From Candidatus Hadarchaeum yellowstonense (lineage in GTDB: Archaea > Hadarchaeota > Hadarchaeia > Hadarchaeales > Hadarchaeaceae): 33,771 nt of DNA. Below the pieces are notes generated by a model. That model had not been told where the DNA came from. It made no database searches and was given only the letters and a program-made list of their open reading frames with translations. The translations under genes were made by a program, and so were the position numbers. The stretch covers positions 1 to 33,771 of the forward strand of contig LQMQ01000065.1 of the NCBI GenBank assembly GCA_001515205.2. The letters are read 5' to 3'. Of the stretch, positions 15,811 through 23,827 are shown in pieces (position 1 is the first letter of the stretch; each line of letters opens with the position of its first letter).

Positions 15811-17145
15811 ATGGTGGAGCTGAAATTGGAAAAATCCCGCGCGCTGACCAAGAAGGCCAAAAAAATTCAGGCGGGCGGGACTGGAAGCACTCAGAGGTTG
15901 AAAGTGATAACCCTTGAGGGAACCACTATTTATATGGAGAGGGGAAGCGGTTCCAAAATTTACGACGTTGATGGAAACGAATACATCGATTACTACTTGG
16001 ATTACGGCCCTCTGATAAACGGCCACGCCCATCCCCACATCGTCAAGGCCATCAAGGAGCAAGTTGAGAAGGGGACCATGTATGGAATCAACAATGAACT
16101 CGAGATCAGGCTTTGCGAGAAACTCATCAAACACGTGCCCTGCGCGGAAATGGTGGGATTCCACAGCACCGGCTCGGAAGCGGTGCACACGGCCCTCAGG
16201 TTGGCTAGGGCCTACACTGGAAAGAACAAGATCATAAAGTTTGAGGGGCACTACCACGGATGGTTTGACTCCGTCCATATCTCCTCCTTCAGCCCGCCCA
16301 AGGGCCCGGAGGAGGCTCCGGAACCGGTGCTGGGATCGCCGCTGGGACAACCCAAGAGCGTCCTGCAGGACATTATGGTTCTGCCCTGGAACAACGCGGA
16401 AGTGCTGGAAAAAACCCTGAAAAAACAGGCGAAGGAGGTCGCCGGAATTATCATGGAACCCATCGAGCTGGGTCACGGGATCCTGCCCAAGGAGGGATAC
16501 ATGGAAACGGTCAGGGAACTATCGGAAAAATACGATGTTGTCCTCATTTTCGATGAAGTGAAAACAATGTTCCGGGTCGGGCTAGGTGGGGCCCAAGAAT
16601 ATCTGAAGGTGATCCCAGACCTTTTTGTCTGCTCCAAGGCCATGGGCGGCGGGCTCCCCATCAGCGCCTTCGGCGGTAAAAAGGAAATAATGGAGCTGAT
16701 TACCCAGGGCAAGGTACCGGCCATGGGCACCTACAACGCCAACCCGCTTTCTCTCGCCGGAGCTCTGGCAAACATCGAAGTTCTGGAAAAGGACGGCGGA
16801 AAGGCTTACAAGGAAATGTACCGGGTCGGGGAGAAGCTGATGAAGGGGATCAGGGAAATATTTGAAGAGCTGAAGGTCAAAGCCATAGCCAAGGGTCTGC
16901 CCTGCCAGTTCGTCACCTGCTTCACCGAAATGTCCGCTGAAGAAATCACCAACTACCGGGCCTGGTCAAAAGCGATTGAATCGGCTCCAGAAAAGGGCGA
17001 AAGATTCAGAGTGGAGCTGCTCAAGAGAGGGGTGTTCAGCAGCTACCCCGACTGGCATCTCTCCACCGTCCACAGCGACAGCGACGTGGAAAAAACACTG
17101 GGGGCCGTTGAGGATTCAATCAAGGAAGCTGGCTTGGCAAAGTAA
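15811..17145 (+). CDS. Class III PLP aminotransferase, glutamate-1-semialdehyde mutase-like
   Basis: A 444-residue fold-type I PLP enzyme. The N-terminal GGTGSTQR and YDVDGNEYIDYYLDYGPLINGHAHP, the phosphate-contact STGSEAVHTALRLARAYTG region, the EGHYHGWFD segment, the Asp in FDEVKTMFR, and catalytic Lys276 in CSKAMGGG are visible. This pattern is closest to GSA aminomutase (HemL) and related amino-acid aminotransferases. No other tetrapyrrole gene is nearby and the region after residue 380 is divergent, so I would not call it hemL. A strong TATA box precedes it. The substrate is unknown; an omega- or beta-amino acid is plausible. Confidence 0.88.
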   Translation: MVELKLEKSRALTKKAKKIQAGGTGSTQRLKVITLEGTTIYMERGSGSKIYDVDGNEYIDYYLDYGPLINGHAHPHIVKAIKEQVEKGTMYGINNELEIRLCEKLIKHVPCAEMVGFHSTGSEAVHTALRLARAYTGKNKIIKFEGHYHGWFDSVHISSFSPPKGPEEAPEPVLGSPLGQPKSVLQDIMVLPWNNAEVLEKTLKKQAKEVAGIIMEPIELGHGILPKEGYMETVRELSEKYDVVLIFDEVKTMFRVGLGGAQEYLKVIPDLFVCSKAMGGGLPISAFGGKKEIMELITQGKVPAMGTYNANPLSLAGALANIEVLEKDGGKAYKEMYRVGEKLMKGIREIFEELKVKAIAKGLPCQFVTCFTEMSAEEITNYRAWSKAIESAPEKGERFRVELLKRGVFSSYPDWHLSTVHSDSDVEKTLGAVEDSIKEAGLAK

Positions 17146-17422
17146 ACTACTCACCTCTGATAACCCACGGCAGAGAAAATTTTAACCCGCCATTGTCTAG
17201 AATCAGCTGCCACCAGTTCCTCAACCGGTATTAAAGCTGCAGGCGCTGAACCACGATAACATTGCCCTCGCGGGAGCCGGATGATTTCGATCCCGCTGTG
17301 TTAAAACCATGCCCACAGCCAACGACAGCGCCAACTGAATCACGAACTGATTGTTTTATATCAACAGATTGAAAATTTGTTGAAGGAGCACCGTTGCTTA
17401 AAAATGTGAAGGTCAGATCCGG
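17146..17422. other. 277-base intergenic region with a small hairpin and the valS promoter
   Basis: No gene is recognised here. GCGGGA (17270-17275) and TCCCGC (17291-17296) can form a 6-bp stem with a 15-base loop. I found no tRNA, C/D-box or H/ACA pattern. The last 70 bases hold the TATA element of valS. Confidence 0.4.
17354..17361 (+). promoter_or_regulatory. TATA box of valS
   Basis: TTTTATAT, placing transcription start near 17384 and leaving a leader of roughly 40 bases before the ATG. Confidence 0.5.
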
Positions 17423-20113
17423 ATGGAAATCCCCAAAGAGTATAATCCGCTGAGCGCTGAGCCGAAGTGGCAAAAATACTGGGATGCCCTGGGAATCCAC
17501 CGCTTCAGGCACGACGACCATCGGGCACCCACTTACGTCATCGACACTCCGCCGCCCTATCCCAGCGGTGAATTTCACATGGGCACAGCGTTGAATTGGA
17601 CCTACTTCGACATCGTGGCAAGGTACAAGAGGATGCGTGGTTTCAATGTGCTTTTCCCCCAGGGCTGGGACTGTCACGGCTTGCCCACGGAGGTCCAGGT
17701 GGAGAGAAAATACGGGATCAGGAAGGGGGATCTTCCGGCGGAGAAGTTTCGAGAACTCTGCGTGCAGCTGACTACGGAAAACATCGCCCACATGAAGGAG
17801 GAGATGAACTCCTTCGGCTTCTCCATTGACTGGTCAACGGAGTACCGCACCATGGATCCCAGCTATTATGGAAAGACGCAGCTCTCCTTTGTCCAGCTCT
17901 ACAAGAGGGGGCTGATCTACCGGGGGGAACATCCGGTCAACTGGTGTCCTCGCTGCGAGACCGCCATTGCCGACGCCGAGGTGGAATACCAGGACAAAAA
18001 AACGCTACTTCACTACATCAAATTCAAAATAGCTGGTGAAGGGGGAACTCTGACCATTGCCACCACCCGGCCGGAGTATCTCCCCGCGTGTGTGGTCGTG
18101 GCCGTTCACCCGGACGATCAAAGGTACCGAAGCTACATCGGCAAAAGGCTCGAAGTTCCTCCCTTCGGCCAGTTGGTGGAGATCATCGAGGACGAGGAAG
18201 TTGACCCCAGTTTCGGCACTGGAGTCGTGATGGTCTGCACCTTTGGGGACAAGACCGACGTGAGGTGGGTGAAACGTTACAAGCTGCCGGTCATCAAGCT
18301 GATCGACGAGAAGGGCAGGATGACCGAGGCCGCTAAGAAGTACTCCGGGATGACGGTGGAGGAAGCCCGGCAGGCGATCGTCGCCGACCTGCGCGCGAGG
18401 GGATTAATTGAAAAACAGGAGGAGCTTCCGCACAGCGTTGGCGTCTGCTGGCGCTGCAAGACCCCTGTGGAAATTCTGAGCAAACCCCAGTGGTTTATGC
18501 GCGTGCTGGCCCTCAACGACCGGGTAATCGAAGAGGCGAAAAAGGTCAGGTGGGTCCCCGACTACATGCTCACGCGGTTCATCGACTGGGTGAAATCCAT
18601 GGACTGGGACTGGGTGATCTCGCGGCAGAGGATCTTTGCAACTCCCATCCCGGTCTGGTACTGCGCCAAATGCAAGGAACCGGTTGTGGCCGAGGAGGAG
18701 CAGCTGCCGGTGGTTCCGGCGAGGGACCGACCACCGGTGGCCAGATGCCCGCGCTGCGGCAATGAAAGCTTTGAGCCGGAGCAGGATGTCCTCGACACCT
18801 GGATGGACAGCTCAATAACCATTGCGGCCCACGCCGGCTGGCCCCAAATTGACCCCCGGCTTTTCCCGGCCGACCTGCAGCCCAACGGGACCGACATCAT
18901 CAGAACCTGGGATTACTATTTAATGGTCCGTCACCTCGCGCTGCTGAACCAAGCACCGTACAGAACGGTATTGATCAACGGCATGGTGCTCGGAACCGAT
19001 GGCAGGGCGATGCACAAGTCACTGGGGAATTATGTCGACAGCTCCAAGGCGCGCGATAAATACGGCGCCGACGCCCTCAGGCAGTGGGCGGCAATCGGGG
19101 CCTCGACCGGCGCCGATGTCCCTTTCAGCTGGAAGGATGTGGAGTTCGGCTACAGGTTCATGAGAAAGTTCTGGAATGCGGTCAGGTTTGCCCGACCCTA
19201 CCTGAACTCGGAGATAGCCAGGCGCGACCGGAGCAGGGTCAACCTCAGGCCGGTCGATAGCTGGATGCTGAGTCGGCTGAACAGGCTGATCAAGGAGGTC
19301 ACCGGCTGGCTCGAGGATTTCCAGTTCAACCGGGCGCTGGGCGAGATCCACAACTTTATCTGGCATGAGCTCTGTGACATGTACATCGAGGAGATAAAGC
19401 ACCGGCTCTACAGCGGTGACAAGACGGCTGAGGGGGCTGCCTTCACCCTTTACCACGTCATCCTGACCTCGATCAAGCTGCTCGCCCCCTTCATTCCCCA
19501 CTTCACGGAGGAAGTTTACCAAACGTTTTTCGCCAACTTTGAGGGGCTGCCCAGCATCCATGCCAGCGAATGGCCGAAACCAGATGAGGCGGCCATAGAC
19601 GAAGCCGCGGAAAGTTTGGGTGAAATCACCAACAAGATCGTCAGCGCCCTGCGGCAGTTCAAATCAACGAGGAAGATGGCGCTCAACACCGAGATCCCCG
19701 GACTGGAAATTTACACCCCAACCCGGGAGCTGGCCAAACGGCTGGAGGAAATCGCCGACGATGTCGCAGGCACGATGCAGGTGCGGGAGATCAAAATAAC
19801 CTCGGAGAAACCGGAGCTGGAGGAGCGGCTGATCTCGGTGGAGCCCAACTTCGCCAAATTGGGACCAAGGCTCCGCGGCGATCTGAAAATCGTCGCTGAA
19901 GCCCTGCGCCGGGCCCGGCCAGAGGAGCTATCGGAGCAGCTGAAGAGGGGATTCATCGAGGTGGGGGAGGCGGGAAAGACGATTAAACTCAGCATCGATG
20001 AGCTGAAAATAACCAGGGTGACGGAAAGAAGAGGTCAACGCGTGGAGGTAATCGACCTGGCCGATCCCGCGCTGACGCTGCTCGTCTCGCTAGGCAGGCT
20101 TGGAGAGGAGTGA
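17423..20113 (+). CDS. valS: Valyl-tRNA synthetase
   Basis: An 896-residue class Ia synthetase. The opening DTPPPYPSGEFHMGTALNW, the HIGH-equivalent HMGT (52-55), FPQGWDCHGLPTEVQVE, the editing-domain TTRPEYLPACVVVAVHPDD, the WCPRC knuckle with AIADAEVEY, and the CAKC/CPRC zinc ribbon before DVLDTWMDSS identify ValRS rather than LeuRS or IleRS. The KMSKS-equivalent loop reads AMHKS (529-533): the second lysine (Lys532) is kept, while the first lysine is Ala and the first serine is His. The last 24 bases overlap, tail to tail, a small minus-strand gene. It charges tRNA-Val and edits mischarged Thr. Confidence 0.95.
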   Translation: MEIPKEYNPLSAEPKWQKYWDALGIHRFRHDDHRAPTYVIDTPPPYPSGEFHMGTALNWTYFDIVARYKRMRGFNVLFPQGWDCHGLPTEVQVERKYGIRKGDLPAEKFRELCVQLTTENIAHMKEEMNSFGFSIDWSTEYRTMDPSYYGKTQLSFVQLYKRGLIYRGEHPVNWCPRCETAIADAEVEYQDKKTLLHYIKFKIAGEGGTLTIATTRPEYLPACVVVAVHPDDQRYRSYIGKRLEVPPFGQLVEIIEDEEVDPSFGTGVVMVCTFGDKTDVRWVKRYKLPVIKLIDEKGRMTEAAKKYSGMTVEEARQAIVADLRARGLIEKQEELPHSVGVCWRCKTPVEILSKPQWFMRVLALNDRVIEEAKKVRWVPDYMLTRFIDWVKSMDWDWVISRQRIFATPIPVWYCAKCKEPVVAEEEQLPVVPARDRPPVARCPRCGNESFEPEQDVLDTWMDSSITIAAHAGWPQIDPRLFPADLQPNGTDIIRTWDYYLMVRHLALLNQAPYRTVLINGMVLGTDGRAMHKSLGNYVDSSKARDKYGADALRQWAAIGASTGADVPFSWKDVEFGYRFMRKFWNAVRFARPYLNSEIARRDRSRVNLRPVDSWMLSRLNRLIKEVTGWLEDFQFNRALGEIHNFIWHELCDMYIEEIKHRLYSGDKTAEGAAFTLYHVILTSIKLLAPFIPHFTEEVYQTFFANFEGLPSIHASEWPKPDEAAIDEAAESLGEITNKIVSALRQFKSTRKMALNTEIPGLEIYTPTRELAKRLEEIADDVAGTMQVREIKITSEKPELEERLISVEPNFAKLGPRLRGDLKIVAEALRRARPEELSEQLKRGFIEVGEAGKTIKLSIDELKITRVTERRGQRVEVIDLADPALTLLVSLGRLGEE

Positions 20114-20287
20114 AGACAGTATGATGAAGATAAAGAGGACGATGAAGATCACCAGCATTATCAGCCTCGATCGCTTCATGCTCTTCTGCTGCCGGTTCAA
20201 GATTTCCTCGCAAGAAGCGGAACAGACCGTCTTGTCGGGGTCGGTTGGTTTCCCGCAGACCACGCAGTGCCTGTGATCCTCTATCAC
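20090..20287 (-). CDS. Small Zn-ribbon membrane protein (DUF2116-like)
   Basis: A 65-residue protein with an N-terminal zinc ribbon, HCVVCGKPTDPDKTVCSASC (Cys residues paired as CxxC and CxxxC), a basic segment, and one C-terminal membrane helix of about 20 residues. This layout matches the archaeal DUF2116 family, whose function is unknown. The start is GTG in a GTGA overlap with the UMP kinase stop, so it is co-transcribed with that gene. Its 3' end runs 24 bases into the end of valS on the other strand. Confidence 0.82.
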   Translation of the reverse strand: MIEDHRHCVVCGKPTDPDKTVCSASCEEILNRQQKSMKRSRLIMLVIFIVLFIFIILSSLLSKPA

Positions 20288-20976
20288 TTGCTCACCCTTG
20301 TTATTACAGTTCCCGTGTGTTTAGCACCATTTAAGATTTCCGGTAAACGTTTAATCTCGTGTTTGCCCAGAATCAGCGTCTTGATGTTGAGCCGCTGAAT
20401 GATCTTAACGGCCACGGGGTCCATGATGGTCTTCATCCCGGGCTGAAACTCCGCTGAGCCCACGAGCTTCGCCAGCTCCTCAGGAGTGAGCTGGTCTATC
20501 TTCTTGGCCTTGGGATCCTGCTTGGGATCAGCGGTGTAGACCCCATCAACATTGGTGAAGAAGACCAGGAGCTCCGACTTGCTGGCTTGGGCCAGCATTG
20601 CCGCCACCGCATCCGTGGTCTGCCCGGGAGTAGTTCCACCCATCACCGGAACTTTGTCCCGCAACATTGCCCGGACCGCCTTTTCAAAGGCCGTGACCGG
20701 CGACGGCTCGGCGATGTCGCCCAGGGCGGAAATCAGCAGCTGGGCGTTCAGCTTGGTGGCCGCTATTCCGATCTGGTCCTGGTCAACCCCGGGGACTTCG
20801 AGCTCCCTGGCCGCGTTGATGTAGACCCGGGCTAGCTCCCCACCACCGACCACGATCAGTATTTCATGGTTCCTAGCCTTGAGCTCCCGAACGGCTCGGA
20901 CGATGTCCCTGATGCAGGCCACATCGGGATTGCCGGGAGCAATTATCGAGCCCCCAAAGCAGATCGTTACTCTCAT
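20284..20976 (-). CDS. pyrH: Archaeal UMP kinase
   Basis: A 230-residue amino-acid-kinase-fold enzyme phosphorylating UMP to UDP. It has the short archaeal N-terminus ICFGGSIIAPG, the VVGGGELARVYINAA nucleotide segment, DQIGIAATKLNAQLL, the UMP loop GGTTPGQTTDAVAA and FFTNVDGVYTADPK. Length fits the archaeal branch. The ATG at 20976 follows GTGGGG by 5 bases; a TATA-like element at 21019-21032 lies in the region shared with divergent prf1. A small Zn-ribbon membrane protein follows with a 4-base overlap. Confidence 0.95.
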   Translation of the reverse strand: MRVTICFGGSIIAPGNPDVACIRDIVRAVRELKARNHEILIVVGGGELARVYINAARELEVPGVDQDQIGIAATKLNAQLLISALGDIAEPSPVTAFEKAVRAMLRDKVPVMGGTTPGQTTDAVAAMLAQASKSELLVFFTNVDGVYTADPKQDPKAKKIDQLTPEELAKLVGSAEFQPGMKTIMDPVAVKIIQRLNIKTLILGKHEIKRLPEILNGAKHTGTVITRVSK

Positions 20977-21044
20977 GGAACCCCACGTCCTTTTTTACCC
21001 CATACTATTAATGCCCGCGGTTAAAAATTATCCAGGCGAAGCAG
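20977..21044. promoter_or_regulatory. Compact divergent promoter between pyrH and prf1
   Basis: These 68 bases carry GATAATTTTTAACC (minus strand, 21019-21032), well placed for pyrH, and ACTATTAAT (about 21004-21012, plus strand), well placed for prf1. The two TATA-like elements are only about 10 bases apart. Confidence 0.4.
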
Positions 21045-22298
21045 ATGACAGCCGACAGCAAGGCCATGTACCGGTTCAAAAGGATGCTCGAGGACCTCGC
21101 CAGCAAGCGCGGGCGGGGCACGGAGCTGATCTCCGTCTACATCACCCCAGACACAGATCTGGCCAAGGTCATGCAGCAGCTCAGGGATGAGCAGGGCACC
21201 GCCTCAAACATAAAATCAAAGACCACGCGCAAAAATGTGCTGGCGGCCCTGGAGAGGATAATTCAGTTCCTGCGCACCTACATGGAAACCAACAAAAAGC
21301 CACCCCCTCACGGGATGGCGATTTTCTGCGGCAACGTCGCTGGCCGGGACGATGTCGCCGATATCCAGCTCTACTGGATCGAGCCACCCGAGCCCGTGAC
21401 CGTCAGGATGTACCGCTGCGACCAAGAGTTTGTGCTGGACCCGCTCAAGGAGATGCTGCAGATCAAGGAGACCATAGGGCTCTTTGTGATGGACCGGAGG
21501 GAAACTACCTTTGCCACCCTAAGGGGCAAACATGTGGAAATCCTGAGGAGGCTGACCTCGGCCGTGCCGGGAAAGCACAGCAAGGGAGGACAATCATCGA
21601 GAAGATTCGAGCGACTGATAGAGATAGCGGCCCATGAGTATGCCAAGAGGGTCGCCGAAGCCGCCAACGAGATCTTCTCGCAGATCCCCGACCTGCGCGC
21701 GATAATCGTGGGCGGCCCCGGGCCCACCAAGGAGGACTTCCTGAACAGCGGGCTTCTCCACGAATCGGTCAGGAAAAAGATTGCCGGAGTTCTGGACACC
21801 GGCTACACCGACGAGCAGGGGATCAAGGAACTGGTGAACAAAGCGGGTGAGATCCTCGCCGACCTCGACATCCTCAAGGAAAAATCACTGATGCAAAAGT
21901 TTATGGAGGAACTCGTCGCCGGAAGGGGCCTCGCGGCCTACGGGGACAGCAATATCAGGCAGGCCATCGAACAGGGCGCGGTTGAGCTGCTGCTGGTGTC
22001 GGAGGGGTTGAGGAAGATCCGGGTGACGACAAAGTGTCAGGCTTGCGGGGAGGTTTTCCATGAGGTAGTCGACAACCTAGACCACTATCAGAGACAGCTG
22101 CAGGAGAAAAGATGTCCCAAGTGCGGGGAAGCCAAACTGGCGGTTGTTGAGAGCAGGGATGTCGTCCAGGAGCTGCTGGAGCTGGCGGAAAAGTTCAACA
22201 CCAAGGTTGAGTTCATCTCAACGGAAACTGATGAGGGCAAGCAGCTTTTAACCGCTTTCAAGGGCCTGGCGGCGATTCTGAGGTTCCGGTCGACCTGA
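21045..22298 (+). CDS. prf1: Peptide chain release factor aRF1
   Basis: A 417-residue archaeal class 1 release factor reading all three stop codons. The decoding domain has TASNIKS (52-58) and the YxCxxxF motif (123-129). The peptidyl-tRNA hydrolysis motif GGQ is at 181-183 within KHSKGGQSSRRF. The C-terminal domain contains a zinc ribbon (CQACGEVFHEVV and CPKCGEA), as in many archaeal aRF1 proteins. It ends 123 bases before the convergent chorismate-enzyme gene, with two stem-loops between. Confidence 0.97.
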   Translation: MTADSKAMYRFKRMLEDLASKRGRGTELISVYITPDTDLAKVMQQLRDEQGTASNIKSKTTRKNVLAALERIIQFLRTYMETNKKPPPHGMAIFCGNVAGRDDVADIQLYWIEPPEPVTVRMYRCDQEFVLDPLKEMLQIKETIGLFVMDRRETTFATLRGKHVEILRRLTSAVPGKHSKGGQSSRRFERLIEIAAHEYAKRVAEAANEIFSQIPDLRAIIVGGPGPTKEDFLNSGLLHESVRKKIAGVLDTGYTDEQGIKELVNKAGEILADLDILKEKSLMQKFMEELVAGRGLAAYGDSNIRQAIEQGAVELLLVSEGLRKIRVTTKCQACGEVFHEVVDNLDHYQRQLQEKRCPKCGEAKLAVVESRDVVQELLELAEKFNTKVEFISTETDEGKQLLTAFKGLAAILRFRST

Positions 22299-22345
22299 AG
22301 GATCTTGTGCACGTGTACCGATTAAGGATCAAAAAGTTGCACGCC

Positions 22346-22370
22346 ATTGGGTTCAACGCCAATTGTTTTT
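22346..22370 (+). terminator. Intrinsic-type terminator after prf1
   Basis: ATTGG (22346-22350) pairs with CCAAT (22359-22363) across an 8-base loop and is followed at once by TGTTTTT, a layout like an intrinsic terminator for aRF1. Confidence 0.5.
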
Positions 22371-22387
22371 AAGAAATCTGCCGCACG

Positions 22388-22411
22388 TCAAACGATTTTT
22401 TAAACGTTTGA
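22388..22411. terminator. TCAAACG/CGTTTGA stem-loop between convergent genes
   Basis: A perfect 7-bp inverted repeat with a 10-base A/T loop, 10 bases beyond the end of the minus-strand chorismate-enzyme gene. It is probably that operon's terminator. Confidence 0.45.
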
Positions 22412-22420
22412 TGCCCCGGG

Positions 22421-23827
22421 CTAAATCTCCGCGAGCCATTTCATCTCGGTCCGATCGGCTCCCAGCGCTAGCAGCTGGGCCCGCGACTTGTAGAATGTCT
22501 CCGAGTACTCTGCTTCCGGGAGAGACTGAGAAACAATCCCCGCCCCCACGGGCACGAAGGCCCTGCCTCCGTTGATTAAAATCGACCTGACGATGATCCC
22601 CATATCTAAGTTGCCCGAATTGTCCACAAAACCGAAAGAACCAGCGTAGACCCCTCTGGCGTCGGGTTCAATCTCATCTATCACCTCCATCGCCTTTCGC
22701 TTTGGCGCCCCGGCTATCGTCGCCGAGGGGAAGGAGACCTTCAATAAACTAAACTTATCCGTCGTCCTGCCACTTATCCTCGATACCAGGTGCTGGAAAA
22801 ATGGAAATTTCTTAACCTTAAGTTTCTCCTCAACCCTTACCTCACGGCACACGGATTTGAACTCGGCAAGACACTCATCTAAAAGCATGGCATGTTCAGC
22901 TCTTTCCTTTCGGCTGCTCCTCAGCTCTTGTTCCAGCCGTTTATCCTCGGCGGGGCTGGTGCCTCTCCTTCTCGTCGCAGCCACCGGCCGGCTCTCCGCA
23001 AAGCTGCCGCGCAGGGTCAGGAAGTTCTCCGGCGAAGATCCTAAAACGGCACGATCGCCGGCGCGGAGAAAGAAAAGATAGGGACAGGGGTTTATTTTTC
23101 TGAGTCTAAGATAGACAGCGAGAGGATCATCTGCTTTAACGGAAATTCTACGGGAAATTATCGCCTGCTTGATCTCACCCTTCGAGATGCGTGACTTTGC
23201 CTCGTTGACCATCTTCAAGTACTCTGCTTTCTCGACGTTCACGGAAACATCAGAAAAGCGGGGCTCCTTCAGCCTCCTCGGCTTGGGAAGCGTCAACATG
23301 GCCTCAACCTCCTCAGTTGCCCGGCGGTAGACCCTAATTGGCTCGTCATCAACTGGTGTACAATAAACTGCCCTCAGCGTCCCACTTCTAGCCTGGTAGA
23401 ACCGATTCACCGAAAGGAAGAGGGCATGCGGAAGCGAGACGGGGTCTGGTTCCTTCCATTCCATGCCAAGCATCGGCCTCGCCGCGTCATAGCCCAGATA
23501 TCCGACAACACCGCCGCTGAAAGGCATCGATGCCGGCGGGGCAATTCCACCGCTCAGTAGCGTTGAGAGGAAATCAAAGGGGCTTTCCTCCTGACCCCTT
23601 TCAAAGGCCATTACTCCACCCGCCTGGCCGAAGATTGAGGTTCCGTCCCTTTCAAAGGCGAAGATCGGGTCATCCATCGAAGAAAGGGCAAAAATTGGAT
23701 CTTCTTCAACATCGATTTTTGCGCTGACCGGGATGATGGAGTGTTTCCTAGCTAGCCTGAGAAACTTCTGCAGATCTGGTAGGAAATCCTCAACCAAAGT
23801 CTCACCAATCAAGTTCCAAATGTCCAC
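22421..23827 (-). CDS. Divergent chorismate-binding enzyme (TrpE/PabB superfamily)
   Basis: A 468-residue protein with an N-terminal TrpE-like domain (GYLGYDAAR, 110-118) and a C-terminal chorismate-binding domain. Conserved catalytic residues are Gln221 (lysine in isochorismate synthases), Glu311 in RAEH, His346 in FQHLVS, the AGAPKRKAME loop (372-381) and Glu440. Position 284 is Ala, not the lysine of aminodeoxychorismate synthase. After Glu311 the usual DLGRNDLGRV block is replaced by DECLAEFKSV (317-326), and the tryptophan-sensing LLES motif is not seen. No glutamine amidotransferase partner is adjacent. The gene overlaps the SAH hydrolase gene; GTG 23827, TTG 23812 and TTG 23797 are all possible starts. 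The product is not assignable. Confidence 0.82.
   Translation of the reverse strand: MDIWNLIGETLVEDFLPDLQKFLRLARKHSIIPVSAKIDVEEDPIFALSSMDDPIFAFERDGTSIFGQAGGVMAFERGQEESPFDFLSTLLSGGIAPPASMPFSGGVVGYLGYDAARPMLGMEWKEPDPVSLPHALFLSVNRFYQARSGTLRAVYCTPVDDEPIRVYRRATEEVEAMLTLPKPRRLKEPRFSDVSVNVEKAEYLKMVNEAKSRISKGEIKQAIISRRISVKADDPLAVYLRLRKINPCPYLFFLRAGDRAVLGSSPENFLTLRGSFAESRPVAATRRRGTSPAEDKRLEQELRSSRKERAEHAMLLDECLAEFKSVCREVRVEEKLKVKKFPFFQHLVSRISGRTTDKFSLLKVSFPSATIAGAPKRKAMEVIDEIEPDARGVYAGSFGFVDNSGNLDMGIIVRSILINGGRAFVPVGAGIVSQSLPEAEYSETFYKSRAQLLALGADRTEMKWLAEI

Noticed and set aside
15598-16476. 292-codon minus-strand open frame over the MBL and aminotransferase genes
   Set aside because: Spans two real genes and their promoter on the other strand, with no family features.
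17423-20113. Leucyl- or isoleucyl-tRNA synthetase for the 896-residue class Ia enzyme
   Set aside because: The TTRPEYLPACV editing motif, WCPRC...AIADAEVEY knuckle and archaeal opening motif fit ValRS.
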